Assembly: GCF_007097395.1 (NCBI RefSeq)
Contig: NZ_VKDC01000005.1
Span: forward strand, 62,001-126,000
Length of the DNA: 64,000 bases
Reading direction: 5' to 3'
DNA from: Fulvivirga sp. M361
Lineage (GTDB): Bacteria > Bacteroidota > Bacteroidia > Cytophagales > Cyclobacteriaceae
Below, one piece after another: positions 8,201 through 15,050 of the stretch. Each line of letters begins with the position of its first letter. Position 1 is the stretch's first letter. The position numbers and the translations under genes are program-made. The notes under the pieces were generated by a model. That model searched no databases. It saw only the letters and a program-made list of their open reading frames with translations, and was not told the origin of the DNA.

Positions 8201-9490
8201 TCAATTTGTATGGACAGTTTTACCAAGCATAATTACTTCGACGCGCTTTGCAATATTTTCTACATCTAACCTGGTATGTTGTTCATGACCATTCTTTTCT
8301 AACAGTGCATTGAAATGTCGTAGTAATATGGTTCTGTCATTTCCTTCCGCATCCTGAAGTAAAGTATCATAGAAGTCAAAGAGACTATCAATGATCATAG
8401 GCAATCCATCGGAAAAGTGATGGATAGGTGAAATGCAGGTATTTAATAGCTGATCTAAGGAGGGCATCGTATGGAAAACAAGTACTTTCCCCTTTTTATA
8501 CTTTTCCACGTATAAGTTATTGTAAGGCAGCAAGTGAGCAAAAAGTATTGTTAATACCCGTATGGCGCGAACCGCAGTTCCCGGATCATTAATTCCCGGG
8601 CTCAGCGCTTTTACAGCGATTTCACTCGCTTTTTCCATTCCGGCACTGTAATTATCGGTGTCCGGCGGACGTTCGGTGTACTGCAGACAATTCTTAAAAA
8701 TACTATTGTCCACAGATCCGTTTTCAAGATCCCATTGCAGAAGAGTACTTCCTTTTAAAACAAACTGTTCCGGCCAAATACATATTCTAAGTTTTACAGA
8801 ATGCTTTTCCAAATACGTTAAAAGTTCCTGTGTTATGTTGAACTGGTAAAAACCGGGGTCTCTTGCAACAAAGCAGCTACGCCATTGAATTTGCTCATCA
8901 GCGGCTTCAGTTTTGTAATCTGTTTTAATTTTTTCTATACATGACCTGGTCTCCTTATAGATTCCTTTTAGAATGTTACCCACCTGAATGGACTGAGAGA
9001 TAGCGTGTATGAAATAAATAAAGAGCCCAAGTGACCAAATAGCTGCAAGCATTGATACTAAAATCCCAAACGAAGGTACTCCCGACCCATTATCTATATT
9101 GATCATTAAGATCAACGAGTATACGATTGTACCCATGTAACAACCCAATACAAACTGGTGTGATTTCTGGGCTATTAATTGCGGAAGCACACGTGGAGAT
9201 AATGAGGCCGTAGCACGGTTAAGCACCACCATCACCATGGAAAAACTGAATACGGTTAAGGATAAAATACCTCCTACTATGGTGGTAAGTACCATCCGGG
9301 CGTTTTCCGGCCCCTTGACCAAGGCGAACGCAATGGTATCATCAAACCAATGCGTATAATTATGCGTTTCGATGAACAACATACCCACGGCCAGAAAAAG
9401 GGCAGACACCCCCATAATGGTGGGAATGAAGGCAATATTGGAAATAAGCACTTTGTACAAACGTATCAATGGGGTTAGTCCTGTTTTCAT
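8201..9490 (-). CDS. DUF2254 predicted membrane protein
   Basis: The 429-residue protein has four clear membrane segments in its first 165 residues (IMGVSALFLAVGMLF, TIVGGILSLTVFSFSMVMV, CYMGTIVYSLILMI, MLAAIWSLGLFIYFI). They surround the conserved TASLSPRVLPQLI loop typical of DUF2254. A cytoplasmic C-terminal domain of about 260 residues includes ALSPGINDPGTAVRAI, also characteristic. The biochemical role of the family is unknown. Its start overlaps the end of the topoisomerase gene by 4 bases (ATGA), so the two are translationally coupled. Confidence 0.85.
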   Translation of the reverse strand: MKTGLTPLIRLYKVLISNIAFIPTIMGVSALFLAVGMLFIETHNYTHWFDDTIAFALVKGPENARMVLTTIVGGILSLTVFSFSMVMVVLNRATASLSPRVLPQLIAQKSHQFVLGCYMGTIVYSLILMINIDNGSGVPSFGILVSMLAAIWSLGLFIYFIHAISQSIQVGNILKGIYKETRSCIEKIKTDYKTEAADEQIQWRSCFVARDPGFYQFNITQELLTYLEKHSVKLRICIWPEQFVLKGSTLLQWDLENGSVDNSIFKNCLQYTERPPDTDNYSAGMEKASEIAVKALSPGINDPGTAVRAIRVLTILFAHLLPYNNLYVEKYKKGKVLVFHTMPSLDQLLNTCISPIHHFSDGLPMIIDSLFDFYDTLLQDAEGNDRTILLRHFNALLEKNGHEQHTRLDVENIAKRVEVIMLGKTVHTN

Positions 9491-10500
9491 GGTCTGATGA
9501 TGGTTAGCATAATGTTTTCTATCTGTGATAAGCCGTTGACCTTCTCTTGCGCCTGCTCGATAAATAAGTTGGCTAGGGTGACAGGCTGGTTTTCAGTCAG
9601 GTATTGTAGTATCTCCGGATGTATGTAGTATTTGCGGCAAACGCTTACGGTATTTCCCATTTGCTTCGCGACACGCTTTACTAAAGTGGTCTCAAACTTC
9701 AACCTGCTATTCCCTTTAACGGCCTGAATGGTAGGCTCATACTCTTCCAGGGCCAACTTGGAGGCACCCCAGGTGCGGAAATCTTTAGCGCTGAATTTAT
9801 CTCCTGCAAAAGTGTGCAGGTATTCATTGACGTCTGAAGAATCCATGTTCACATAGTTTCCGGAACCATTTTTATATCGAAATATTTCATATCCTGGTAA
9901 TTCGGATATTTCCCGGATGAGTTTAGCCGCTTTGGCATCACCTATTTTGACCCGGCGAAGTTTCCCGCTTTTTGCCGTGTAAGCCAAAGAAAATGTGTCG
10001 TCATCAACGATCAGGTGTTTTCTTCTGAGGGTGGTAAGCCCGTAGGTTTGATTGCTTTCTGAATACTGTTTATTTCCTATCCTAAAATAATAATTGTCAA
10101 GCAGGTAAAGAATAAGAGAAATGACTTTATGCCGGGTCCATTTTTTTTCCTGCAAGCCGGCATGATAAGCTTTCCTTATTTTTGGTAGTCGTTCTCCAAA
10201 GTCTTTGAGCTTATCAAATTTAGCACTTTGGCGAAGTGCTGTCCAGTCCGGATGGTAAATGTATTGTTTTCTGTTCTTCAGGTCTTTTCCTGTACACTGC
10301 AAGTGGCCGTTTTCCAGTGGGCTGATCCAGACGTTATGCCAGGCAGGGGGAATAACGAGCGCTTTTATTCTGTCCAGGGAACCCGGATCTTTGAGAGGTA
10401 CGGCATTGACATCAAGGTATCGGAACCCCCGGCCCCATCTTCTTCTTGTCCAGCCCGGATTGTCGTCGTTAAAAAAAGTAAGGCGCTGGGGGCATGTCAT
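9487..10500 (-). CDS. DNA topoisomerase IB (poxvirus/eukaryotic type)
   Basis: The 337-residue type IB topoisomerase relaxes supercoils by forming a 3'-phosphotyrosine with DNA. The N-terminal DNA-binding part includes RYLDVNAVPL and IPPAW. Catalytic residues are visible: the Arg-rich LTTLRRKH (Arg 159/160), the KDFRTW motif (Arg 242), and the tyrosine in CRKYYIHP (Tyr 292). The length matches bacterial members of the family. The gene lies 13 bases after an MscS gene and overlaps DUF2254, so the three may be one transcript. Confidence 0.9.
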   Translation of the reverse strand: MTCPQRLTFFNDDNPGWTRRRWGRGFRYLDVNAVPLKDPGSLDRIKALVIPPAWHNVWISPLENGHLQCTGKDLKNRKQYIYHPDWTALRQSAKFDKLKDFGERLPKIRKAYHAGLQEKKWTRHKVISLILYLLDNYYFRIGNKQYSESNQTYGLTTLRRKHLIVDDDTFSLAYTAKSGKLRRVKIGDAKAAKLIREISELPGYEIFRYKNGSGNYVNMDSSDVNEYLHTFAGDKFSAKDFRTWGASKLALEEYEPTIQAVKGNSRLKFETTLVKRVAKQMGNTVSVCRKYYIHPEILQYLTENQPVTLANLFIEQAQEKVNGLSQIENIMLTIIRP

Positions 10501-10513
10501 GAGCGCATAGTGT

Positions 10514-11407
10514 TTACGGCTTTGTTTTAGAGGGGTCAGAGCTAAGGGTCAAGGGAATAGGCTGTCCTTCCTGATACATTTTAAACTCGACAATATCTGC
10601 GGGTAAGCTGAAATTGTTTTTGATCAACTTAGTAACTACATTATTCATCACAGCCGTCTTTAATAGTGCAATAGACCCGGTAAAATCATAGGAATTGACC
10701 CAATAGAAAATACGGATATTGATCGTGCTGGTACTGAACTCATCCAGCTGAATGAAGGGGGACAGTTCTCCTTTGTGTTCAATGCGTTGTTCCTCTTCCA
10801 GGGCTTCCATGATCACTGCTCCGGCTTGGGTCACATCGTCTCCATAATCAATGCCAACCACAAAATCATGCCTGAGCAAACCATCTCTTGTATAGTTGAT
10901 CAACGGATTTTTGATCAACATGGAGTTAGGGATAAAAATGTCTTTGCCGTCAAAGGTCCGTATATGTGTATTGCGGAAACTTAACGCCTTCACCACACCT
11001 TTCAGCCCTTCTACCTCCACAACATCTCCGATACCGAAGGGACGGCTGAACGCAAGAAAGAAACCCGCCAAAAAATTTTCTCCTATATCCTTAAATGCAA
11101 AACCAAGAATCAGCGCAGAGACTCCGGCCCCGGCCAATAAACCACCGGCAGTTTTACCCAGTCCTACCTGATTTAGAAAAACGACTATACCAATGACCAG
11201 CATGATCAGGAATACGATCCTGCCGATAAAATTGATCAGCAATTGATCGCTGATATTTTTGAGCAAGCGCCTTTTTGTGACTGATCTTAAAAGAGACCCG
11301 AGGAAGATGAAGGTTACCAATAACAAAACACCAATGGTTATGGAAGGTGTCTGAGCAATAACAGATTCCCAAAATTGTACAAAGGCCTCATTCAAATCGT
11401 TCAACAT
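10514..11407 (-). CDS. Small-conductance mechanosensitive channel (MscS family)
   Basis: This 297-residue MscS-type channel opens under membrane tension to release solutes. Two or three N-terminal membrane segments precede the pore helix GLGKTAGGLLAGAGVSALILGFAF, rich in Ala and Gly as required for packing. The canonical beta domain (GDVVEVEGLKGVVKALSFRNTHIRT, then IFIPNSMLIKNPLINYT) and the alpha/beta C-terminal domain follow. A hairpin terminator separates it from the coiled-coil lipoprotein gene upstream. A second MscS lies at 12320; the two share the core but differ at both ends. Confidence 0.9.
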   Translation of the reverse strand: MLNDLNEAFVQFWESVIAQTPSITIGVLLLVTFIFLGSLLRSVTKRRLLKNISDQLLINFIGRIVFLIMLVIGIVVFLNQVGLGKTAGGLLAGAGVSALILGFAFKDIGENFLAGFFLAFSRPFGIGDVVEVEGLKGVVKALSFRNTHIRTFDGKDIFIPNSMLIKNPLINYTRDGLLRHDFVVGIDYGDDVTQAGAVIMEALEEEQRIEHKGELSPFIQLDEFSTSTINIRIFYWVNSYDFTGSIALLKTAVMNNVVTKLIKNNFSLPADIVEFKMYQEGQPIPLTLSSDPSKTKP

Positions 11408-11430
11408 AGCGGCAAAGTTGTGTAAAACAT

Positions 11431-11455
11431 GAAAGACCCATTTTCAGGGTCTTTC
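11431..11455 (-). terminator. Rho-independent terminator after the coiled-coil lipoprotein gene
   Basis: The arms are GAAAGACCC (11431-11439) and GGGTCTTTC (11447-11455), perfectly complementary over nine bases with a seven-base loop. On the minus strand the stem is followed by a T-rich stretch. It lies 26 bases past the end of the 11482-11910 gene and just before the MscS start. Confidence 0.75.
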
Positions 11456-11481
11456 TTTCATTATCAGGTGGGTATAACAGT

Positions 11482-11910
11482 TTAGCCTTCTACAGCTTTT
11501 TCTATATCATCACCAATTTTTTTGATGTCACTTTTCAAATTCTCAAAACGTTTCTCAGCATCCTTTTTGAAGTCCGACCAATTGTCTTCCGTAGTGTTTT
11601 CCAATTCGTCTATATCCTTTTTTAAAGCCGCCCTTTTGTTTCTTAATTCGCCCAATGTTTCATTCCACTTTTCAGAAGCATCTTCAGAAGCGTTTTCAAC
11701 TTTGCTTTCCACCTTCTCGATTTGACGGTCGATATCGTTGACAGTGTTATTCCAGTTTTTTTTGAATTCTGCCTTTTCTTCTTTCCATTCCTGTTTTACT
11801 TCATTTATCTCCGCCTCTGCGGAACGCTTAGTATTTCCATCACATTGAAAGAAAGTTATCGCTGCCATCCCTAGGAAAGCCGCAAAAAATAATCTGTTTG
11901 TCGTTTTCAT
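11482..11910 (-). CDS. Small coiled-coil lipoprotein, function unknown
   Basis: The 142-residue protein has a lipoprotein signal ending FFQC (Cys 23). The rest is a highly charged helix with heptad repeats and recurrent tryptophans: EWKEEKAEFKKNWN, EKWNETLGELRNKRAALKKD and DNWSDFKKDAEKRFENLKSD. I do not recognise a named family, though such Lys/Glu-rich periplasmic coiled coils are frequent beside stress genes in Bacteroidota. It is the last gene of a run MscS, ArsC-like, lipoprotein, ended by the terminator at 11431-11455, and begins 9 bases past the ArsC-like gene. Confidence 0.65.
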   Translation of the reverse strand: MKTTNRLFFAAFLGMAAITFFQCDGNTKRSAEAEINEVKQEWKEEKAEFKKNWNNTVNDIDRQIEKVESKVENASEDASEKWNETLGELRNKRAALKKDIDELENTTEDNWSDFKKDAEKRFENLKSDIKKIGDDIEKAVEG

Positions 11911-11919
11911 AATGTTAGT

Positions 11920-12309
11920 CTATCCAGTTATGCTTTTGTCTTGAACCTCCACATCCAGGTCTACCGGGTATAAATTAAATGACGATGTGAGTATGAAAGT
12001 AGCTCCGCCTTTTTCCCGGACGATCGGTGTTTTTAGCAATTTTATATTTTTATGAAGCATTAATAATTGATCCTGTTCAGAAAGCGATTTAAACTGATCG
12101 GAATAGTCTTCTGACTTTGTATCAAATAATTCAGAAACACTCTTCCCGGCGCTTTCCGCCAGTTCTTTCAGTTGCTTTTCTGTGAGCGTATTATGTTTGA
12201 GATCGAGCTCATTGATTATGTAATTAGGCAATGCTTTGGCTGTAGCATAAGATGCACGATCTGTTTCATCATCGCTATTGTATATGAGTTGAATTTCTCT
12301 CTTTTTCAT
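11920..12309 (-). CDS. ArsC/Spx-like thioredoxin-fold protein lacking the catalytic cysteine
   Basis: The 129-residue protein resembles the arsenate reductase/Spx family: an initial strand IQLIYNSDDE, a helix ATAKAL, YIINELDLKHNTLTEKQLKELAE, and the late TPIV.E strand with a cis-proline motif. The position that should hold the nucleophilic Cys (YxxPxCSxSR in ArsC) reads NSDDETDRAS, and there is no cysteine elsewhere. Arsenate reduction is therefore excluded; a binding or regulatory role is more likely. The start at 12309 (MKKREIQ) is preferred, since the frame upstream overlaps the end of the MscS gene. It follows MscS by 10 bases. Confidence 0.65.
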   Translation of the reverse strand: MKKREIQLIYNSDDETDRASYATAKALPNYIINELDLKHNTLTEKQLKELAESAGKSVSELFDTKSEDYSDQFKSLSEQDQLLMLHKNIKLLKTPIVREKGGATFILTSSFNLYPVDLDVEVQDKSITG

Positions 12310-12319
12310 TGGGTTGATA

Positions 12320-13276
12320 TTAAGCTTCTGCCTTACCTTCAGTTTGTCCCTCATTATCTTTTTGACCACTTCCATTTTGATGTACAGCCAGCTCCATGGC
12401 AGATAGGCTCTGTCCTCCCTTTATTCCAAAGTCCAGTGTACGAATCGGGAATGGAATAGTAATATCATTGTCATCAAAAGCTTTCTTGATGGCCTTGATG
12501 GCTTTCGTTTTCATATTAAAATAACCGGGTTGATCAGGATATTCGATCCAAAATCTTATGTTCAGATTGATAGAACTTGATCCGAACTCTTCGTAATCAA
12601 AGATGAGTTTGTCTTGATCGATAACACCCTCTATACCCAGAATCGTATCCCTCACCAGAGTTTCAACCGCCTCGAGATCATCTCCATAGGACACGCCTAC
12701 GGCCAGGTCGATACGACGCTTTCCTAAAATAGTGTAATTGTAGATCGGACTTTGCAGTACGTCCTTGTTAGGAAAGTATACCTCCTGTCCCTGGAAAGTC
12801 TCGATCACGGTAACCCGCAGGTTAGTACGTGTGACTTTTCCCATGATATCTTTTACTTCCACAATATCTCCAATATGGAAAGGTCTGCGAAAAGCCAGGA
12901 TAATACCTGAAACGAAATTGGCAGCGATATCCTGAAAAGCAAAACCAAGGGCTAAACCGACTACTCCTACCCCTGCGAGCAACGAAGTAACGGCTTTATC
13001 CAATTGAAGAATACCAAGTATGATGAAAAAACCTATTCCAAGTACAGAATAATATATGATGGTAGAAAATAGATTTTTTAAAGCTATGTTATCAGAAGCT
13101 CTATCGAATATCCTGGTTAATAAGCGTGAGGACAATTTGGCCACTACAAAAAATAGGATCATCAATATCAAAGAGACCATCATATTAGGTAGCATGGTCA
13201 CTAATGCATCCAACCAATTTTCCAGCTTATCAAGAATTTTTTGTATCGGCCTGTCCAAATCTAATTCCATGGGCAT
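12320..13276 (-). CDS. Small-conductance mechanosensitive channel (MscS family)
   Basis: This 318-residue MscS channel has membrane segments at MVSLILMILFFVVAKL and YYSVLGIGFFIILGIL, followed by the pore helix KAVTSLLAGVGVVGLALGFAF. The beta domain (GDIVEVKDIMGKVTRTNLRVT, VYFPNKDVL, YTILGKRRIDL) and the C-terminal domain ending TIPFPIRTLDFG are complete. The last 40 residues form a polar Gln/Gly-rich tail not seen in the 10514 paralogue. It heads a three-gene run with the ArsC-like and coiled-coil genes. Confidence 0.9.
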   Translation of the reverse strand: MPMELDLDRPIQKILDKLENWLDALVTMLPNMMVSLILMILFFVVAKLSSRLLTRIFDRASDNIALKNLFSTIIYYSVLGIGFFIILGILQLDKAVTSLLAGVGVVGLALGFAFQDIAANFVSGIILAFRRPFHIGDIVEVKDIMGKVTRTNLRVTVIETFQGQEVYFPNKDVLQSPIYNYTILGKRRIDLAVGVSYGDDLEAVETLVRDTILGIEGVIDQDKLIFDYEEFGSSSINLNIRFWIEYPDQPGYFNMKTKAIKAIKKAFDDNDITIPFPIRTLDFGIKGGQSLSAMELAVHQNGSGQKDNEGQTEGKAEA

Positions 13277-13286
13277 AAAGATTAAA

Positions 13287-13316
13287 CCCAGGTTGTAGTG
13301 GGCGCTATAACCTGGG
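13287..13316 (-). terminator. Stem-loop terminator after the csbD-like gene
   Basis: The arms CCCAGGTTGTAG (13287-13298) and CTATAACCTGGG (13305-13316) pair over twelve positions with one G-T, leaving a six-base loop. On the minus strand the stem is followed by TTTAATCTTTAT. It separates the CsbD/YtxH genes from the MscS operon. Confidence 0.7.
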
Positions 13317-13333
13317 ATTGCATGTTATTTCTA

Positions 13334-13519
13334 TTATAGGTTCTCTATTTCGCTTTTCAATTCCTCTTTTGTTTTACCTGTTTTCTTCTGTAATCTTCCA
13401 AGAAGTTCGTCAGATTTGCCTTCTGCGTAGGTTAGATCGTCGTCCGTGAGATCCCCATATTTTTGCTTCAGTTTACCTTTAACTTCGTTCCAGTTTCCTT
13501 TTATTTGTAAGTTGCTCAT
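13334..13519 (-). CDS. CsbD family stress protein
   Basis: The 61-residue protein has the complete CsbD signature: [20 protein letters not shown], then YGDLTDDDL, then [20 protein letters not shown]. CsbD proteins are small, intrinsically flexible and induced by general stress in many bacteria; their molecular role is not known. It is probably co-transcribed with the YtxH gene 54 bases upstream and ends at the terminator at 13287-13316. Confidence 0.9.
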   Translation of the reverse strand: MSNLQIKGNWNEVKGKLKQKYGDLTDDDLTYAEGKSDELLGRLQKKTGKTKEELKSEIENL

Positions 13520-13573
13520 GTTTTAAAGTTTTATATTTTCGATTTTTTTATAAGTGATAAACAAGATTCCAGT

Positions 13574-13837
13574 TTAAGGAACCTTTTTTTCTCCCTGACT
13601 AATGTGTTTCTTGGCATTAGAAGCTACTTCGCTTACTACATCCTGATAAGATGATTTCAACGTTTGAAGCGAATCACCTACGGCCTGATTAATATTGCTC
13701 AAAAATTTTTGGGTTTCTCCATCCAGCTTTTTCCGTGTTTTTTTCCCGCTTTCAGGCGCTGTTAAAAGACCTACGACAGCACCAACGGCTGTTCCTAATA
13801 ATAAACTTCCTATTATTTTTAAACCATTGTTTTCCAT
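13574..13837 (-). CDS. YtxH domain protein
   Basis: The 87-residue protein has one Gly/Ala-rich hydrophobic helix (GSLLLGTAVGAVVGLLTAP) followed by the conserved ESGKKTRKKL and a long amphipathic helix that could lie along the membrane or form a coiled coil. This is the YtxH family, made up of small stress-associated membrane proteins of unknown mechanism. A second YtxH gene lies at 14405 on the other strand. The intergenic region between them holds palindromic site D. Confidence 0.85.
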   Translation of the reverse strand: MENNGLKIIGSLLLGTAVGAVVGLLTAPESGKKTRKKLDGETQKFLSNINQAVGDSLQTLKSSYQDVVSEVASNAKKHISQGEKKVP

Positions 13838-14288
13838 TGTATTATTTTTTAGAGTTTAAAACTTCATTATATGTACTCTTCTTTTAGGAAAAGTCATTCC
13901 AAAACTCAAATCACAGATTCTATAATTTATAAATTACTGACAATCAATTATTTAAAATCAAAAATTGGTAATGCAGACAGATTTACAACACTAATGGAGT
14001 GTAGAAGTTTTTCTACAATATGTGTAGCTGGCTACAAGGCAGTTTTACCAAGCGCCACCCGGTAAGAGTCTAATGTTAGGTAGTTTGGCCGATATAGTAG
14101 TGTTTAAAGGATGTTTCTGCCCATATTCGAGTTACTGGCATTGTATTCGTATGGTGTGAAGTAGTTCAATAGCTAAAGTCAAACAGTTTTAGGCTGATGA
14201 TAGCATTGAGATGACTATGACTTTAAAATGACAAAAAAAATACCCTTCCTACATAAGTTAAGGGAGTTCACTCAAAACATTTAAAATT
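13838..14288. other. 451-base intergenic region between two stress-gene clusters
   Basis: No credible gene was found; a 64-codon frame at 13871 has no protein-like composition. The region contains palindromic site D (13999-14018) and, just after it, a second palindrome at 14023-14036 with arms TGTAGC and GCTACA. It probably carries divergent promoters for the YtxH/CsbD genes on the left and the small-membrane-protein/YtxH/holin-like genes on the right. Confidence 0.5.
13999..14018. promoter_or_regulatory. Recurrent palindromic site D (GTGTAGA-N6-TCTACAA)
   Basis: A nearly perfect inverted repeat of the recurrent family lies between the divergent YtxH clusters, 161 bases from the left start and 270 bases from the right small ORF. 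Confidence 0.45.
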
Positions 14289-14393
14289 ATGATCACTCTA
14301 CTCATCGATATAGGTACAGCTACTTTGGCCATGCTAGCTATATCTTACTTACTCGTAAGAAACTTTAAACGTTTAATAAAAAAAAGACTGTAA
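14289..14393 (+). CDS. 34-residue single-span membrane protein (short ORF)
   Basis: A short frame from ATG 14289 to TAA 14391-14393 encodes one hydrophobic segment (IGTATLAMLAISYLLV) followed by a strongly basic tail (RNFKRLIKKRL). This is the textbook shape of a small bacterial membrane protein with its C-terminus in the cytoplasm. It ends 11 bases before the YtxH gene on the same strand, which supports translation in an operon. No family can be named. It is too short for standard gene callers, so it may be unannotated in relatives. Confidence 0.5.
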   Translation: MITLLIDIGTATLAMLAISYLLVRNFKRLIKKRL

Positions 14394-14404
14394 ACCATTA
14401 AACT

Positions 14405-14611
14405 ATGAATGATACGCTTAAATGTATTACCGGATTTGTAGCCGGAGCGGCTATTGGATATTCGTTGAGCCTGTTAATAGCGCCCGAAGAAGGTGCACAA
14501 TTACGCAAGCGCATACTTGATGAAGCTGAAGCTTTGGCAGAAGGATTAATAAACGAGGGAGCAGCGCTAACGAAACAGGCAAAGGAAACCATGAATAAAA
14601 CTGCATCATGA
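14405..14611 (+). CDS. YtxH domain protein
   Basis: The 68-residue protein has the YtxH pattern: a hydrophobic glycine-rich helix (CITGFVAGAAIGYSLSLLIAPEEG) and then AQLRKRILDEAEALAEG. It is shorter than its counterpart at 13574. The stop overlaps the start of the next gene (ATGA at 14608-14611), indicating translational coupling with the membrane protein that follows. The two-gene arrangement YtxH plus a holin-like or DUF1469-like protein is common. Confidence 0.85.
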   Translation: MNDTLKCITGFVAGAAIGYSLSLLIAPEEGAQLRKRILDEAEALAEGLINEGAALTKQAKETMNKTAS

Positions 14612-14919
14612 ATTGGATTAAGCCACTGGTAAGGACTCTGGCGTGGGCCGCACTTCCTGTCAAAATTATTGACAAAGGTTTAGATCATGCCAAAAGTGAG
14701 CTGAAAGAAGAAATTAAACATTATGAGGTACGTTTAAAATTATTGACCATTATAGGTTCTTCATTCCTTTTCTTCCTGCTCTTCGCGTCTGTATTAAGTG
14801 CCTTCCTGATCGGTAATTGGGTAGGGAGCCTTACAAATGGTTTCGCTGTGGTAACCGGAATTTACTTTCTGGTTTTCTTATCGCTTATCTTTGTATATAA
14901 AAATGATCTGTTGCATTGA
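14608..14919 (+). CDS. Small two-span membrane protein (phage-holin-superfamily / YqjE-like)
   Basis: The 103-residue protein has a short amphipathic N-terminus, a charged helix (DHAKSELKEEIKHYEVRLK), and two membrane segments (LLTIIGSSFLFFLLFASVLSAFLI and GFAVVTGIYFLVFLSLIFVY). The layout matches YqjE/DUF1469-type proteins that accompany YtxH-like and ElaB-like genes. It is not a lysis holin, since no phage genes are nearby. It overlaps the YtxH gene by four bases. Confidence 0.65.
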   Translation: MNWIKPLVRTLAWAALPVKIIDKGLDHAKSELKEEIKHYEVRLKLLTIIGSSFLFFLLFASVLSAFLIGNWVGSLTNGFAVVTGIYFLVFLSLIFVYKNDLLH

Positions 14920-15050
14920 CTCCTAAAGTTCCGGACTGAATCTGTTAAGCGCTAAAATCAGGACGTTGAGATTGTGTCCGGTGAGAATACAATTATGCCT
15001 TTGGATATCAAGATCCTTTAAAATCATAGATCATCATAAATGGAAGAAGT

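Noticed and set aside
14608-14919. Prophage holin
   Set aside because: No endolysin, capsid or integrase genes are near, and the pairing with YtxH is typical of chromosomal stress genes.
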